A stretch of DNA of 6,675 bases, taken from the NCBI GenBank assembly GCA_002331625.1, contig DCZN01000124.1, forward strand, positions 1,471-8,145, in the 5' to 3' direction. The number at the start of each line of letters is the position of its first letter. Within the stretch, counting starts at the first letter, position 1. The notes beneath the pieces were generated by a model that saw only the letters and a program-made list of their open reading frames with translations, was not told the DNA's origin and did not search any database. Position numbers and translations under genes: made by a program. This DNA is from Nitrospira sp. UBA2083 (GTDB lineage: Bacteria; Nitrospirota; Nitrospiria; Nitrospirales; Nitrospiraceae). Shown piece after piece: positions 1 through 5,784 of this stretch.

Positions 1-9
1 GCGGAGTCG

Positions 10-870
10 TCACGCGAATCGGGAGCGGAGCCAAATGCGGAGGGCGATCAGGAGCCGTTGAGTCGTGGTAAGGCTGATCCGTGGCCCGAAGACCTGATAG
101 TTCGACCGTTCGATTCGTTCAAGAATCCGACTGTAGATCCCCCGCATGATCTCGGCAACGGTGAGCGCCCGACGCTCGGATGCGGAGAGCCCCATGAGTG
201 CTGCTTCCGCCCGCTTGTAATAATGATGGGCTTGGGAGGCTTCATATTCCATCAAGGCGCGGAATTCCGGTGAATAGCTTCGATTGAGCAGCGCCTTCTC
301 CGGATAGTTCCATTTCCGCAGGTCTTCCAGGGGGAGATAGATGCGACTGGTCGCAGCGTCTGACCCGACATCGCGCAGGATATTCGTCAATTGAAACGCC
401 ATGCCCAGTGCGACCGCATAGTCTTGGGCGCGTGCGGACGTGACCCCGAAGACATGTAAGCAGATGAGGCCCACCACCGACGCCACCCGGTAGCAGTAGA
501 GCGACAGCTCATCGAAGGTGACGTACCGATTGTTGAACAGATCCATCTCGACGCCCTTGATCAATTCTTCGAAGTAGGCCTTGGGAATGTTCAGCGTCTT
601 CACATGGTGGGCGAGACTCACCATGATGGGCGTCGTCGGAGTCCCGACATATACCGCGTCCAGCTCCTCGCGCCACCGCTTGAGCTCGTCCTTCGGGTTG
701 CTGCCGGCGGCCGGTTCATCGACGGCACTGTCGACGGCCTTGCAGAAGGCGTAGACTGTGTACATGGCTTCGCGCTTGGCTTTCGGGAGAAACAGGAACG
801 AGTAGTAAAAGTTGCTGCCGCTTTTCTTGGTGTAGGCGGTGCAATAGGCTTGAGCTTCAGAGGCAGTCAT
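10..870 (-). CDS. hpnD: Presqualene diphosphate synthase-type squalene/phytoene synthase
   Basis: Trans-isoprenyl diphosphate synthase of the squalene/phytoene synthase family. HpnD joins two farnesyl diphosphates to presqualene diphosphate, the first committed step of the HpnCDE route to squalene and hopanoids. Seen in the 286-residue product: the first aspartate motif D47-S-A-V-D51 in AFCKAVDSAVDE, and the second motif NILRDVGSD (N163, D167, D171) followed by RIYLP (176-180). These two sites bind the Mg-diphosphates. Length and the absence of a signal peptide fit the family. The second position of the usual DDxxD is Ser48, but the DxxxD spacing used by squalene synthases is intact. The start ATG overlaps the upstream gene's stop as ATGA, which suggests translational coupling; a GGAG lies 10 nt upstream of it. 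The end is complete, with TGA at 12-10. HpnD is preferred over CrtB or HpnC from overall sequence style; hpnC and hpnE are not in the window. Confidence 0.85.
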   Translation of the reverse strand: MTASEAQAYCTAYTKKSGSNFYYSFLFLPKAKREAMYTVYAFCKAVDSAVDEPAAGSNPKDELKRWREELDAVYVGTPTTPIMVSLAHHVKTLNIPKAYFEELIKGVEMDLFNNRYVTFDELSLYCYRVASVVGLICLHVFGVTSARAQDYAVALGMAFQLTNILRDVGSDAATSRIYLPLEDLRKWNYPEKALLNRSYSPEFRALMEYEASQAHHYYKRAEAALMGLSASERRALTVAEIMRGIYSRILERIERSNYQVFGPRISLTTTQRLLIALRIWLRSRFA

Positions 871-1805
871 GGTGTACGGTCTCCAACGAGGGTCGATGCC
901 CCAAGTTTGATCGCTTTGGTGGGATCGATCGGTTGGTCATGACGCGGGTGCAGCATGGCGGCAAGCAGTTCGACACCATCCACGAGGCGCGGGCCAGGGC
1001 GGCTGAAGTACGAGCCGGCATCCACGATATAGAGATCCGGCCAAGATTCCGTGGCTCGTTGCCAGGCCTCTTGGGCATGCCCGACCCGCATCAGTTCCTT
1101 GATGGTGCGATCGATGGTGTAGCCGCACGGTATCACAACCACCACGTCGGGTTGAGCCTTTTCCACATCGTGCCACGTCGTGTGCTGTGAAGGCGTCCCT
1201 TTCGAGCCGAGGACGTCTTGGCCTCCAGCCAAGTCTATCATGTCCGGAACCCAATGGCCCGCGACATACAATGGATCGAGCCACTCCAGGCAGACAACCC
1301 GAGGGCGGGAACGCGGCTCGGTCTGGCTGCGAACCCGATCCAACCGATGCCGGAGGTCGGCCGCGAGTCTCTTTCCCTGCTCAGGGGTACCGACGGCTTG
1401 AGCGATCCGTTCAACATCACCGATCATATCGTTGACGCTGGTTGGGCTGAGGGTCAGGAGGTCGGGACGGCGTCGAAGCGATTGCATGGCCTTGGAGAGC
1501 TGATCGGGAGTTACGGAACAGACGTGACACAGGTCTTGTATCAGGATGAGATCAGGTTGAGCCCGATGGAAGGCCTCTTCATTCAGACGATAGAGTGGGC
1601 TTCCGGCTGCTACCAACTCCTTGACTCGTTGATCGATCGCCGCACTTGTCGTGTGGTCCCCCTCGACTAACGATTCGATCATGATGGGAACCCGTCGGAC
1701 CGACGGAGGAAAGTCACATTCATGGGTGATGCCGACAAGCTCGTGTTCCAAGCCGAGAGCCGCGATCACCTCTGTAGCACCGGGGATAAGTGAGCAGATC
1801 CTCAT
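867..1805 (-). CDS. BtuF-like cobalamin-binding / helical-backbone metal receptor protein without signal peptide
   Basis: Member of the BtuF/FepB-type substrate-binding superfamily (COG0614), the subgroup usually annotated 'cobalamin-binding protein'. The 312-residue chain begins at once with the first strand (MRICSLIPGATEVIAALG) and the HECDFP motif (28-33), so there is no signal peptide, lipobox or membrane segment. Two lobes are visible: N-lobe to about 125, a long linking helix about 126-160, and a C-lobe from about 168 with LEWLDPLYVAGHW (173-185), IPCGY (225-229) and FSRPGPRLVDG (267-277). A CxxC pair, C93-H-V-C96, lies in QDLCHVC. The start is supported by the canonical N-terminus although no Shine-Dalgarno is evident. 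It lies 13 bp after the HAD gene, so reinitiation or coupling is likely, and it overlaps hpnD by 4 bp. A cytoplasmic location is inferred. The ligand could be a corrinoid, haem or another metal chelate; no permease or ATPase partner is present here. Confidence 0.8.
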   Translation of the reverse strand: MRICSLIPGATEVIAALGLEHELVGITHECDFPPSVRRVPIMIESLVEGDHTTSAAIDQRVKELVAAGSPLYRLNEEAFHRAQPDLILIQDLCHVCSVTPDQLSKAMQSLRRRPDLLTLSPTSVNDMIGDVERIAQAVGTPEQGKRLAADLRHRLDRVRSQTEPRSRPRVVCLEWLDPLYVAGHWVPDMIDLAGGQDVLGSKGTPSQHTTWHDVEKAQPDVVVVIPCGYTIDRTIKELMRVGHAQEAWQRATESWPDLYIVDAGSYFSRPGPRLVDGVELLAAMLHPRHDQPIDPTKAIKLGASTLVGDRTP

Positions 1806-1818
1806 GGCTGTGTTGTGC

Positions 1819-2502
1819 TTAGGTCGGCCACAAGCGGGCGCGCACGTCGTTCAAGCCTGTCTCCTTCAAGCTCGTGCTGATTGCATCGGCCTCGTGGAGA
1901 TCTTGCACTGTGTGGGTGTTGGCCACCGCCAAGACCTTCATGCCCGCGGCTTTCGCAGCTCGGATCCCGGGGCGCGAGTCTTCGATCACCAAACAGGCTG
2001 TCGAGGATAGCGGGTGGCCGGAATGGTGCCGATTCAACCCGGCGAGGGCATGCAAAAATGGTTCGGGATGGGGTTTGCCTTGCGTGACGTCCTCGGCGCT
2101 GGTGATGTGGCGGAATGCTTTTCGAATACCGATTTGTTCCAACACCAGCTCGATTTCAGGCCGCAAGGCACCGGAGGCGATGGCGATGGGATAGGCGGCT
2201 GCGGCCTCTTCCACGAACTCTCTCACGCCGGGAAAAATGACGAGATGGTCCTTGATGGATGCCATATAGGCGGTCGCTTTCTTGACCATCAAGTCTTCAA
2301 CGAGTGACGTGGAAATCGCGCGTCGATTGACTCGGAGTGCTTCCAAGATGCATCCACGGTCATCGAAGCCGAGGTAGTCGGCGTAATAGGCCTCTTCAGT
2401 CAAGGTGATTTGGATATCGGCTAAGGTGCGGCGGAGCCCTTCGAAGTGCAAGGGTTCGGTGTCGGCGATCACTCCGTCAAAATCAAAGATCACAGCGCGC
2501 AT
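1819..2502 (-). CDS. HAD-superfamily hydrolase, beta-phosphoglucomutase / phosphoglycolate phosphatase-like
   Basis: Cytoplasmic phosphatase or phosphomutase of HAD subfamily IA, 227 residues, normal for the family. All four HAD motifs are visible: motif I FDFDGVIADTEP with nucleophile D7 and acid/base D9; motif II Ser110 in IAIASG; motif III Lys143 in QGKPHPEP; motif IV E174-D175 in VIEDSRPGI. A helical C1 cap lies at roughly residues 15-85. The substrate cannot be told from sequence; the closest named relatives by motif are beta-phosphoglucomutase, phosphoglycolate phosphatase and sugar-phosphate phosphatases. The start is fixed by an in-frame TAG three codons upstream (2511-2509) and by the motif I position, though no good Shine-Dalgarno is seen. 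It appears to be the first gene of an operon with the BtuF-like gene and hpnD, read from an extended -10 promoter about 55 bp upstream. Confidence 0.88.
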   Translation of the reverse strand: MRAVIFDFDGVIADTEPLHFEGLRRTLADIQITLTEEAYYADYLGFDDRGCILEALRVNRRAISTSLVEDLMVKKATAYMASIKDHLVIFPGVREFVEEAAAAYPIAIASGALRPEIELVLEQIGIRKAFRHITSAEDVTQGKPHPEPFLHALAGLNRHHSGHPLSSTACLVIEDSRPGIRAAKAAGMKVLAVANTHTVQDLHEADAISTSLKETGLNDVRARLWPT

Positions 2503-2556
2503 AGCGTTCTACGGTTCGTAACGGCGTATCTGCAAGTCGAGGCCTGAACGGGGGGC

Positions 2557-2565
2557 ATTATAGCA
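2557..2565 (-). promoter_or_regulatory. Extended -10 promoter motif (TGCTATAAT) for the HAD-BtuF-hpnD operon
   Basis: On the minus strand the sequence reads TGC-TATAAT: a perfect sigma70 -10 hexamer (2562-2557) with the TGn extension. Extended -10 promoters often need little -35 contact, and none resembling TTGACA is present at 15-18 bp spacing. Transcription would start near 2550, giving a leader of about 48 nt before the ATG at 2502. The TGC is also the last three bases of the hairpin stem immediately upstream. Confidence 0.6.
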
Positions 2566-2608
2566 CAGGGAGAAGGTAGGTCGTAGGATTACCTACCCTC
2601 CCCTGTGC
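2563..2608 (-). terminator. Strong hairpin between the SH3 gene and the next operon, probable terminator lacking a U-tract
   Basis: Inverted repeat with arms 2563-2581 and 2591-2608 and a 9-nt loop (2582-2590). The outer 8 bp (GCACAGGG with CCCTGTGC) and the inner 7 bp (GGTAGGT with ACCTACC) are perfect. Between them are two further pairs, one single-base bulge (A2571) and one A-C mismatch, about 17 bp in total. It lies 24 bp after the SH3 gene stop. Neither strand has a T-run after the stem: the minus strand goes into TATAATGCCCCCC. It is therefore not a textbook intrinsic terminator; it could be a terminator of a different kind, an RNA-stabilising 3' end or an operator. The structure is seen directly, the role is inferred. 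Confidence 0.55.
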
Positions 2609-2632
2609 GATCCATGTGGTATCGGGTGACGA

Positions 2633-3406
2633 TCAGGGTTTGAGTTTCAGCTGGTTTTCAGCCAGCCATCCCTTGGTGCCGAAGTCGCTGCGGACGGAGT
2701 AGACCCACCCACTTCCCTGCAAATCACCATCAAGAATCGTGAGTACCGTGCCCGGGGGAATGGCCGGCCCTGGCCGAGACCCCTCTGCGTCGAGAGAAAG
2801 CGAGACCTTCTGGCCTGGAGCCGCGGGGTTCGGCAGAACACTGACTCGCTGCCCCTCGCTATACAGCGGGGCGGGAGAAGCGACTACGGATGGGGCAGGT
2901 GTCGGCGTTTGTGCCGCCGGTGTTGGGGCTGACGCGGTCGGCATCGGTGGTGCGGACGGCGGCGTGGGAACGGGCACTGGAGTCGGCATTGCTGTTTGCG
3001 ATGTCTCCACCGGCGAGACCGCAGGGGCTGGTGGGGGAGACACGGCCTTCGGCTGAGCGGCTGGTGCCACTGGTACAGGAGTCGGTGGTGCCGGCTTTCG
3101 TGCGACTGGTGGCTGTGGTTGCGGAACCGGGGTTTCACCGAGGAGCGGCCCAACATAGTCCATGATCAGGTCCGGCTCCATCGCGACATAGGCGCCACCG
3201 CCGACCAGCACGAGCAAGAGAACCCATAACAGCGAGCGGTTATTTGATTGCTTGGGTGGTTTCATGGGAGACGGTGATCGAACGGTGGTCGTCTGCTCTA
3301 ATTCCTCTTCGGTGAATTCGAGATCAGGTTCAGGTTGTCGGGCGAAGAACAAGCTCCACGAAAGAGGATTGTCGGCGAACGACGGGCCTCCAGCAGTAGC
3401 AAACAT
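2633..3406 (-). CDS. Single-pass membrane protein with proline-rich stalk and C-terminal SH3-like domain
   Basis: Product of 257 residues in four zones: an acidic N-terminal segment (1-57, with EFTEEELE), one hydrophobic helix (about 58-76, LLWVLLLVLVGGGAYV), a long Pro/Ala/Thr/Val-rich linker (about 92-180), and a C-terminal domain (about 182-257) resembling bacterial SH3, with IPPGTVLTILDG, GWVYSVRSDFGTKGWLAENQL. The expected topology is N-in, with stalk and SH3-like domain in the periplasm, where such domains often bind peptidoglycan or protein partners. The start at 3406 is chosen over the 19-codons-longer ATG at 3463 because GGAGGTG sits 4 nt upstream of 3406 and the longer version overlaps the promoter candidate. 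The molecular function is not known. It follows nrdJ by 114 bp on the same strand but has its own promoter candidate and is closed by the hairpin at 2608-2563. Confidence 0.8.
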   Translation of the reverse strand: MFATAGGPSFADNPLSWSLFFARQPEPDLEFTEEELEQTTTVRSPSPMKPPKQSNNRSLLWVLLLVLVGGGAYVAMEPDLIMDYVGPLLGETPVPQPQPPVARKPAPPTPVPVAPAAQPKAVSPPPAPAVSPVETSQTAMPTPVPVPTPPSAPPMPTASAPTPAAQTPTPAPSVVASPAPLYSEGQRVSVLPNPAAPGQKVSLSLDAEGSRPGPAIPPGTVLTILDGDLQGSGWVYSVRSDFGTKGWLAENQLKLKP

Positions 3407-3410
3407 CGAG

Positions 3411-3417
3411 CACCTCC
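3411..3417 (-). promoter_or_regulatory. Ribosome binding site deciding the SH3 protein start
   Basis: The minus strand reads GGAGGTG-CTCG-ATG, with core GGAGG 6 nt from the ATG at 3406. It is the best-placed Shine-Dalgarno of the minus-strand genes and shows that the ATG at 3463 is probably not used. Confidence 0.8.
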
Positions 3418-3440
3418 CTCTAGCAGGCAGTAGCATGGAA

Positions 3441-3513
3441 TCTGAAAAGGTACTTATCACCAAGCCGGTAGGCTGTCAATTTTGTCTGAATATTCAGCAG
3501 GGACCATTTCAGA
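3441..3513. promoter_or_regulatory. Cluster of TCTGAA/TTCAGA half-sites, possible operator
   Basis: The plus strand carries TCTGAA at 3441-3446 and 3485-3490, and TTCAGA at 3508-3513. The central copy is part of a perfect 12-bp palindrome, CTGAATATTCAG (3486-3497). These sit around the TTGACA (3479-3474) of the SH3 promoter candidate and after the nrdJ stop. They might be regulator half-sites or weak 3'-end structure for nrdJ. No regulator is identified. Confidence 0.25.
3453..3479 (-). promoter_or_regulatory. Candidate sigma70 promoter for the SH3 protein gene
   Basis: Minus-strand TTGACA (3479-3474) is a perfect -35 hexamer. A GATAAG (3458-3453, four of six matches to TATAAT) follows at 15 bp. 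The spacing is short and the -10 imperfect, so this is a moderate candidate. It would give a leader of about 40 nt before the ATG at 3406. Confidence 0.4.
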
Positions 3514-3520
3514 TCCAGCC

Positions 3521-5251
3521 TTAACAGGACTGTACGTGGGAGCAGGAAAGGACTTGACGGTCCCGGCTTCCAGCACGATAGACCGTTAACCCTTTGCAGC
3601 CTAGCTCATGGGCGAGTATGAAGGCGGCGGCGACATCCTTCGCGGTCGACGACGGAGGGAGGTTGATGGTTTTTGAGACACCGCTGTCGCTATGTCGTTG
3701 GAACACCGCCTGCATCCGCACATGATGTGCAGGGGCGATATCATGTGCGGTCACAAACAATCGGCGAAGATCATCCGGGATCTGTGACAGATGTTGAATC
3801 GACTCATGCCGACCAATATCTTGCCGTAATGCCTCGATGGGAAGCTTTCTGGCTCGAGCCTGCTTGAGGAATTCGGGGTGCAGGCGTTCGAGACGGATAT
3901 CTTCCATGACCGTGTGCACCACGCTGATGCCAAAGAGCGGTTCGATCCCGGCGGAGCAATCGGCAAGAATGCTAATGGTCCCGGTCGGGGCAATTGTCGT
4001 CACGGTGGCATTCCGTCGCCGCAGCCTTTGGGCTTGAAGTCGGCTTCCCTTGTATGCCGGGAAGGTCCCCCGCTCCTGTGCGAGCCGGTGCGAGGCCTCA
4101 TGGGCATGGTGCCGAATGAATCCCATCAATTGGTCGGCGATGTGCAAGGCTTCATCGGTGTCATACGGGATTCCGAGCTGAATCAGCAAATCAGCGAAGC
4201 CCATAATGCCGAGGCCGATCTTCCTCGTCTGTTTCGTGTGGGTCTTAATCGATTTCAACGGGAACCGGGTCCGATCCAGCACATTATCGAGGAATCGCAC
4301 GGTGAGCGGGATGGTGCCTGCCAGCCGTTCGTAGTCTATGCTGGATTTGCCGCGGTGGGAGGTGAGGCATCGAGCGACATTGATTGATCCCAGCGTGCAG
4401 GATTCATAGGCCAGGAGCGGTTGTTCGCCGCAAGGGTTCGTGGCCTCGATCGTTCCGAGGTGCGGTGTGGGATTGGCTCTGTTGATGGTATCGAGGAACA
4501 GGACGCCTGGCTCTCCGGTTCTCCAGGCTGCTTCCACCAGCTGGTCAAACACCACCTTGGCGGAAAGACGACGAACAGGAGCATTCGTCCGAGGATTGAC
4601 GAGTGCATAGGGCCGGTTGTGTGAAACCGCGTGCATGAACTGGTCGGTGAGGCCGACAGAAAGATTGAAGTTCGTCATTTCGTTCGGTTGCTGTTTCAGT
4701 GCCACAAAATCCAGGATGTCCGGGTGGTCGACGCGCAGGATCCCCATGTTGGCGCCCCGCCTGGTGCCTCCTTGCTTGATGACATCGGTCGACAGATTGA
4801 AGACGCGCATAAAGGAGATCGGGCCGGATGCCAGTCCACTGGTGGTGGCGACTCGGTCTGTGCGCGGTCGAAGATGACTGAAGGAAAACCCGGTCCCTCC
4901 TCCGGACTGATGAATGAGCGCTTGATATTTGACGGCATCGAAGATCGATTCCAGCGAATCTTCTACCGGCAACACGAAGCAGGCCGAGAGCTGTTGAAGG
5001 GGGCGTCCGGCGTTCATCAAGGTCGGCGAGTTCGGGAGGAACGTTAGGGAAGCCATGGCCTCATAAAACTGTCCGGCCAGCTTGTGTCGGTCTGTGACCG
5101 GTTCGGCCGAGGCCACGTCCTGCGCGACACGATGGAACAGAGCGGAAGGAGATTCGACGATGACGCCGCGCCCGTTCTTCGCCAAGTAACGCTGGCGTAA
5201 GACCGTCAGTGCATTCGATGACAGTCGAGGTGTCGGGTGCTGTCTGTTCAT
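3521..5251 (-). CDS. nrdJ: Adenosylcobalamin-dependent (class II) ribonucleotide reductase, short form
   Basis: Reduces ribonucleotides to deoxyribonucleotides in the cytoplasm, using adenosylcobalamin to make the active-site thiyl radical. It needs no oxygen and no NrdB partner. The 576-residue chain shows the catalytic set: C91 in LSACFVLP and C285 in YESCTLGSINV (the reducing pair), and C274 in NPCGE with N272 and E276 (radical site). Phosphate-binding and barrel motifs are NSPTLMNAG (74-82), QSGGGTGFSFS (115-125), KQGGTRRGANMG (159-170), APTGTIS (421-427) and SGVSKTINLP (523-532). It ends with C570 and C576 (CX5C), a likely C-terminal redox shuttle pair. An N-terminal ATP cone and the zinc-binding C-terminal extension of longer NrdJ proteins are absent, so allosteric overall-activity control is probably missing. 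The start ATG lacks a Shine-Dalgarno; no other ATG, GTG or TTG was seen among the nearest in-frame upstream codons. It is divergent from yjbQ. Confidence 0.93.
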   Translation of the reverse strand: MNRQHPTPRLSSNALTVLRQRYLAKNGRGVIVESPSALFHRVAQDVASAEPVTDRHKLAGQFYEAMASLTFLPNSPTLMNAGRPLQQLSACFVLPVEDSLESIFDAVKYQALIHQSGGGTGFSFSHLRPRTDRVATTSGLASGPISFMRVFNLSTDVIKQGGTRRGANMGILRVDHPDILDFVALKQQPNEMTNFNLSVGLTDQFMHAVSHNRPYALVNPRTNAPVRRLSAKVVFDQLVEAAWRTGEPGVLFLDTINRANPTPHLGTIEATNPCGEQPLLAYESCTLGSINVARCLTSHRGKSSIDYERLAGTIPLTVRFLDNVLDRTRFPLKSIKTHTKQTRKIGLGIMGFADLLIQLGIPYDTDEALHIADQLMGFIRHHAHEASHRLAQERGTFPAYKGSRLQAQRLRRRNATVTTIAPTGTISILADCSAGIEPLFGISVVHTVMEDIRLERLHPEFLKQARARKLPIEALRQDIGRHESIQHLSQIPDDLRRLFVTAHDIAPAHHVRMQAVFQRHSDSGVSKTINLPPSSTAKDVAAAFILAHELGCKGLTVYRAGSRDRQVLSCSHVQSC

Positions 5252-5266
5252 GAGAGGATGATCAAT

Positions 5267-5272
5267 AGTATA
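5267..5272 (-). promoter_or_regulatory. Possible nrdJ -10 element (TATACT)
   Basis: TATACT on the minus strand (five of six matches to TATAAT) lies 15 nt upstream of the nrdJ ATG, in a small AT-rich island. No -35 match is seen at 17 bp. If used, the 5' leader would be only about 10 nt, which agrees with the missing Shine-Dalgarno. The same bases read TAGTAT/TATAGC on the plus strand and could serve yjbQ. Confidence 0.3.
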
Positions 5273-5308
5273 GCGTCTTCTCGGGAGCCGGGATATCCGT
5301 GTGGCGGT

Positions 5309-5318
5309 GGAGGTGATC
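5309..5318 (+). promoter_or_regulatory. Perfect extended Shine-Dalgarno (GGAGGTGATC) upstream of yjbQ
   Basis: GGAGGTGATC is a 10-base exact complement of the usual 16S rRNA 3' end. It is 52 nt from the yjbQ ATG (5371), too far to serve it directly. It is 7 nt from an in-frame TTG (5326) that would add 15 residues to YjbQ, and 11 nt from the ATG (5330) of a 14-codon frame. Counted from the GGAGG core, the spacings are 12 and 16 nt, both long. Confidence 0.45.
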
Positions 5319-5329
5319 AGGCCTCTTGC

Positions 5330-5374
5330 ATGTCTCTGACACCGGAAGGCAGAATGCTTTGGTTACCATCATGA
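5330..5374 (+). CDS. Possible 14-residue leader peptide translationally coupled to yjbQ
   Basis: Open frame ATG to TGA encoding [14 protein letters not shown]. Its stop overlaps the yjbQ start as ATGA (5371-5374), the classic arrangement for coupled reinitiation. A perfect extended Shine-Dalgarno lies upstream at 5309-5318, although its spacing is long, while yjbQ itself has no ribosome binding site just before 5371. The peptide has no run of repeated codons suggestive of attenuation. The coincidence may be chance; coding evidence is only positional. Confidence 0.3.
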   Translation: MSLTPEGRMLWLPS

Positions 5375-5784
5375 AGTCCTATCGAGAAGAACTCTGGTTC
5401 GAGACCAAGACCAGACGGGCCTACCTGAATATTACACCGCAGATTGAGGCATTGGTAAAGAAGAGTGGGGTGCGAGAAGGCTTGGTGTTGGTCAATGCCA
5501 TGCACATCACGGCGAGTGTGTATATCAATGACGATGAAGCAGGGCTCTTGCAAGACTATGACGAATTTCTAGAGCGACTCGCGCCGCAGGGTGCACGCTA
5601 TTGGCATAATGATACGGGTGAAGATAACGGAGATGCGCATCTGAAGCGACAAGTGATGGGACGAGAAGTGCTGGTAGCGATTACCGAGGGCAGACTCGAC
5701 TTCGGTCCGTGGGAACAGATTTTTTACGGCGAGTTCGATGGCCGTCGGCGTAAGCGCGTTCTTGTCAAGATCATCGGCGACTGA
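5371..5784 (+). CDS. yjbQ: YjbQ / UPF0047 family protein (secondary thiamine-phosphate synthase family)
   Basis: Small cytoplasmic protein of 137 residues, the usual length for YjbQ/UPF0047. Members of this family show weak thiamine-phosphate synthase activity, but the physiological role is not settled. Conserved blocks seen: [15 protein letters not shown] (42-56, His45), [19 protein letters not shown] (79-97, with His79, Asp83, Asp86, His90, a likely metal or ligand pocket), and [19 protein letters not shown] (106-124) leading into the basic strand [10 protein letters not shown]. The start at 5371 is chosen because [10 protein letters not shown] is the family's normal N-terminus. The TTG at 5326 would give a 15-residue extension that does not look conserved, but it has the better ribosome site. 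Stop TGA at 5782-5784. Divergent from nrdJ; no terminator hairpin is apparent after it. Confidence 0.9.
   Translation: MKSYREELWFETKTRRAYLNITPQIEALVKKSGVREGLVLVNAMHITASVYINDDEAGLLQDYDEFLERLAPQGARYWHNDTGEDNGDAHLKRQVMGREVLVAITEGRLDFGPWEQIFYGEFDGRRRKRVLVKIIGD

Noticed and set aside
47..51. Ser in place of the second Asp of DDxxD in HpnD as a sign of inactivation (residue numbers)
   Set aside because: Squalene synthases use DxxxD, which is kept (D47, D51), and the second motif is intact.
1218..1670. Plus-strand 150-residue frame inside the BtuF-like gene
   Set aside because: It lies wholly antisense to a gene with clear family motifs, and its translation shows no recognisable motif.
2739..3056. 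Plus-strand Gly/Ala/Val-rich 105-residue frame
   Set aside because: It is the antisense of the proline-rich linker of the SH3 protein; low-complexity codons on one strand create open frames on the other.
3407..3463. Longer start (ATG at 3463) for the SH3 protein
   Set aside because: The extra 19 residues have no ribosome site, contain the promoter candidate's -10, and the ATG at 3406 has an excellent GGAGGTG.
3878..4387. Plus-strand 169-residue frame inside nrdJ
   Set aside because: It is antisense to catalytic nrdJ motifs, with no ribosome site or protein-like signature.
5326..5370. TTG start adding 15 residues to YjbQ
   Set aside because: [10 protein letters not shown] at 5371 is the normal family N-terminus and the added segment looks unlike YjbQ; kept only as an alternative because of the strong upstream Shine-Dalgarno.
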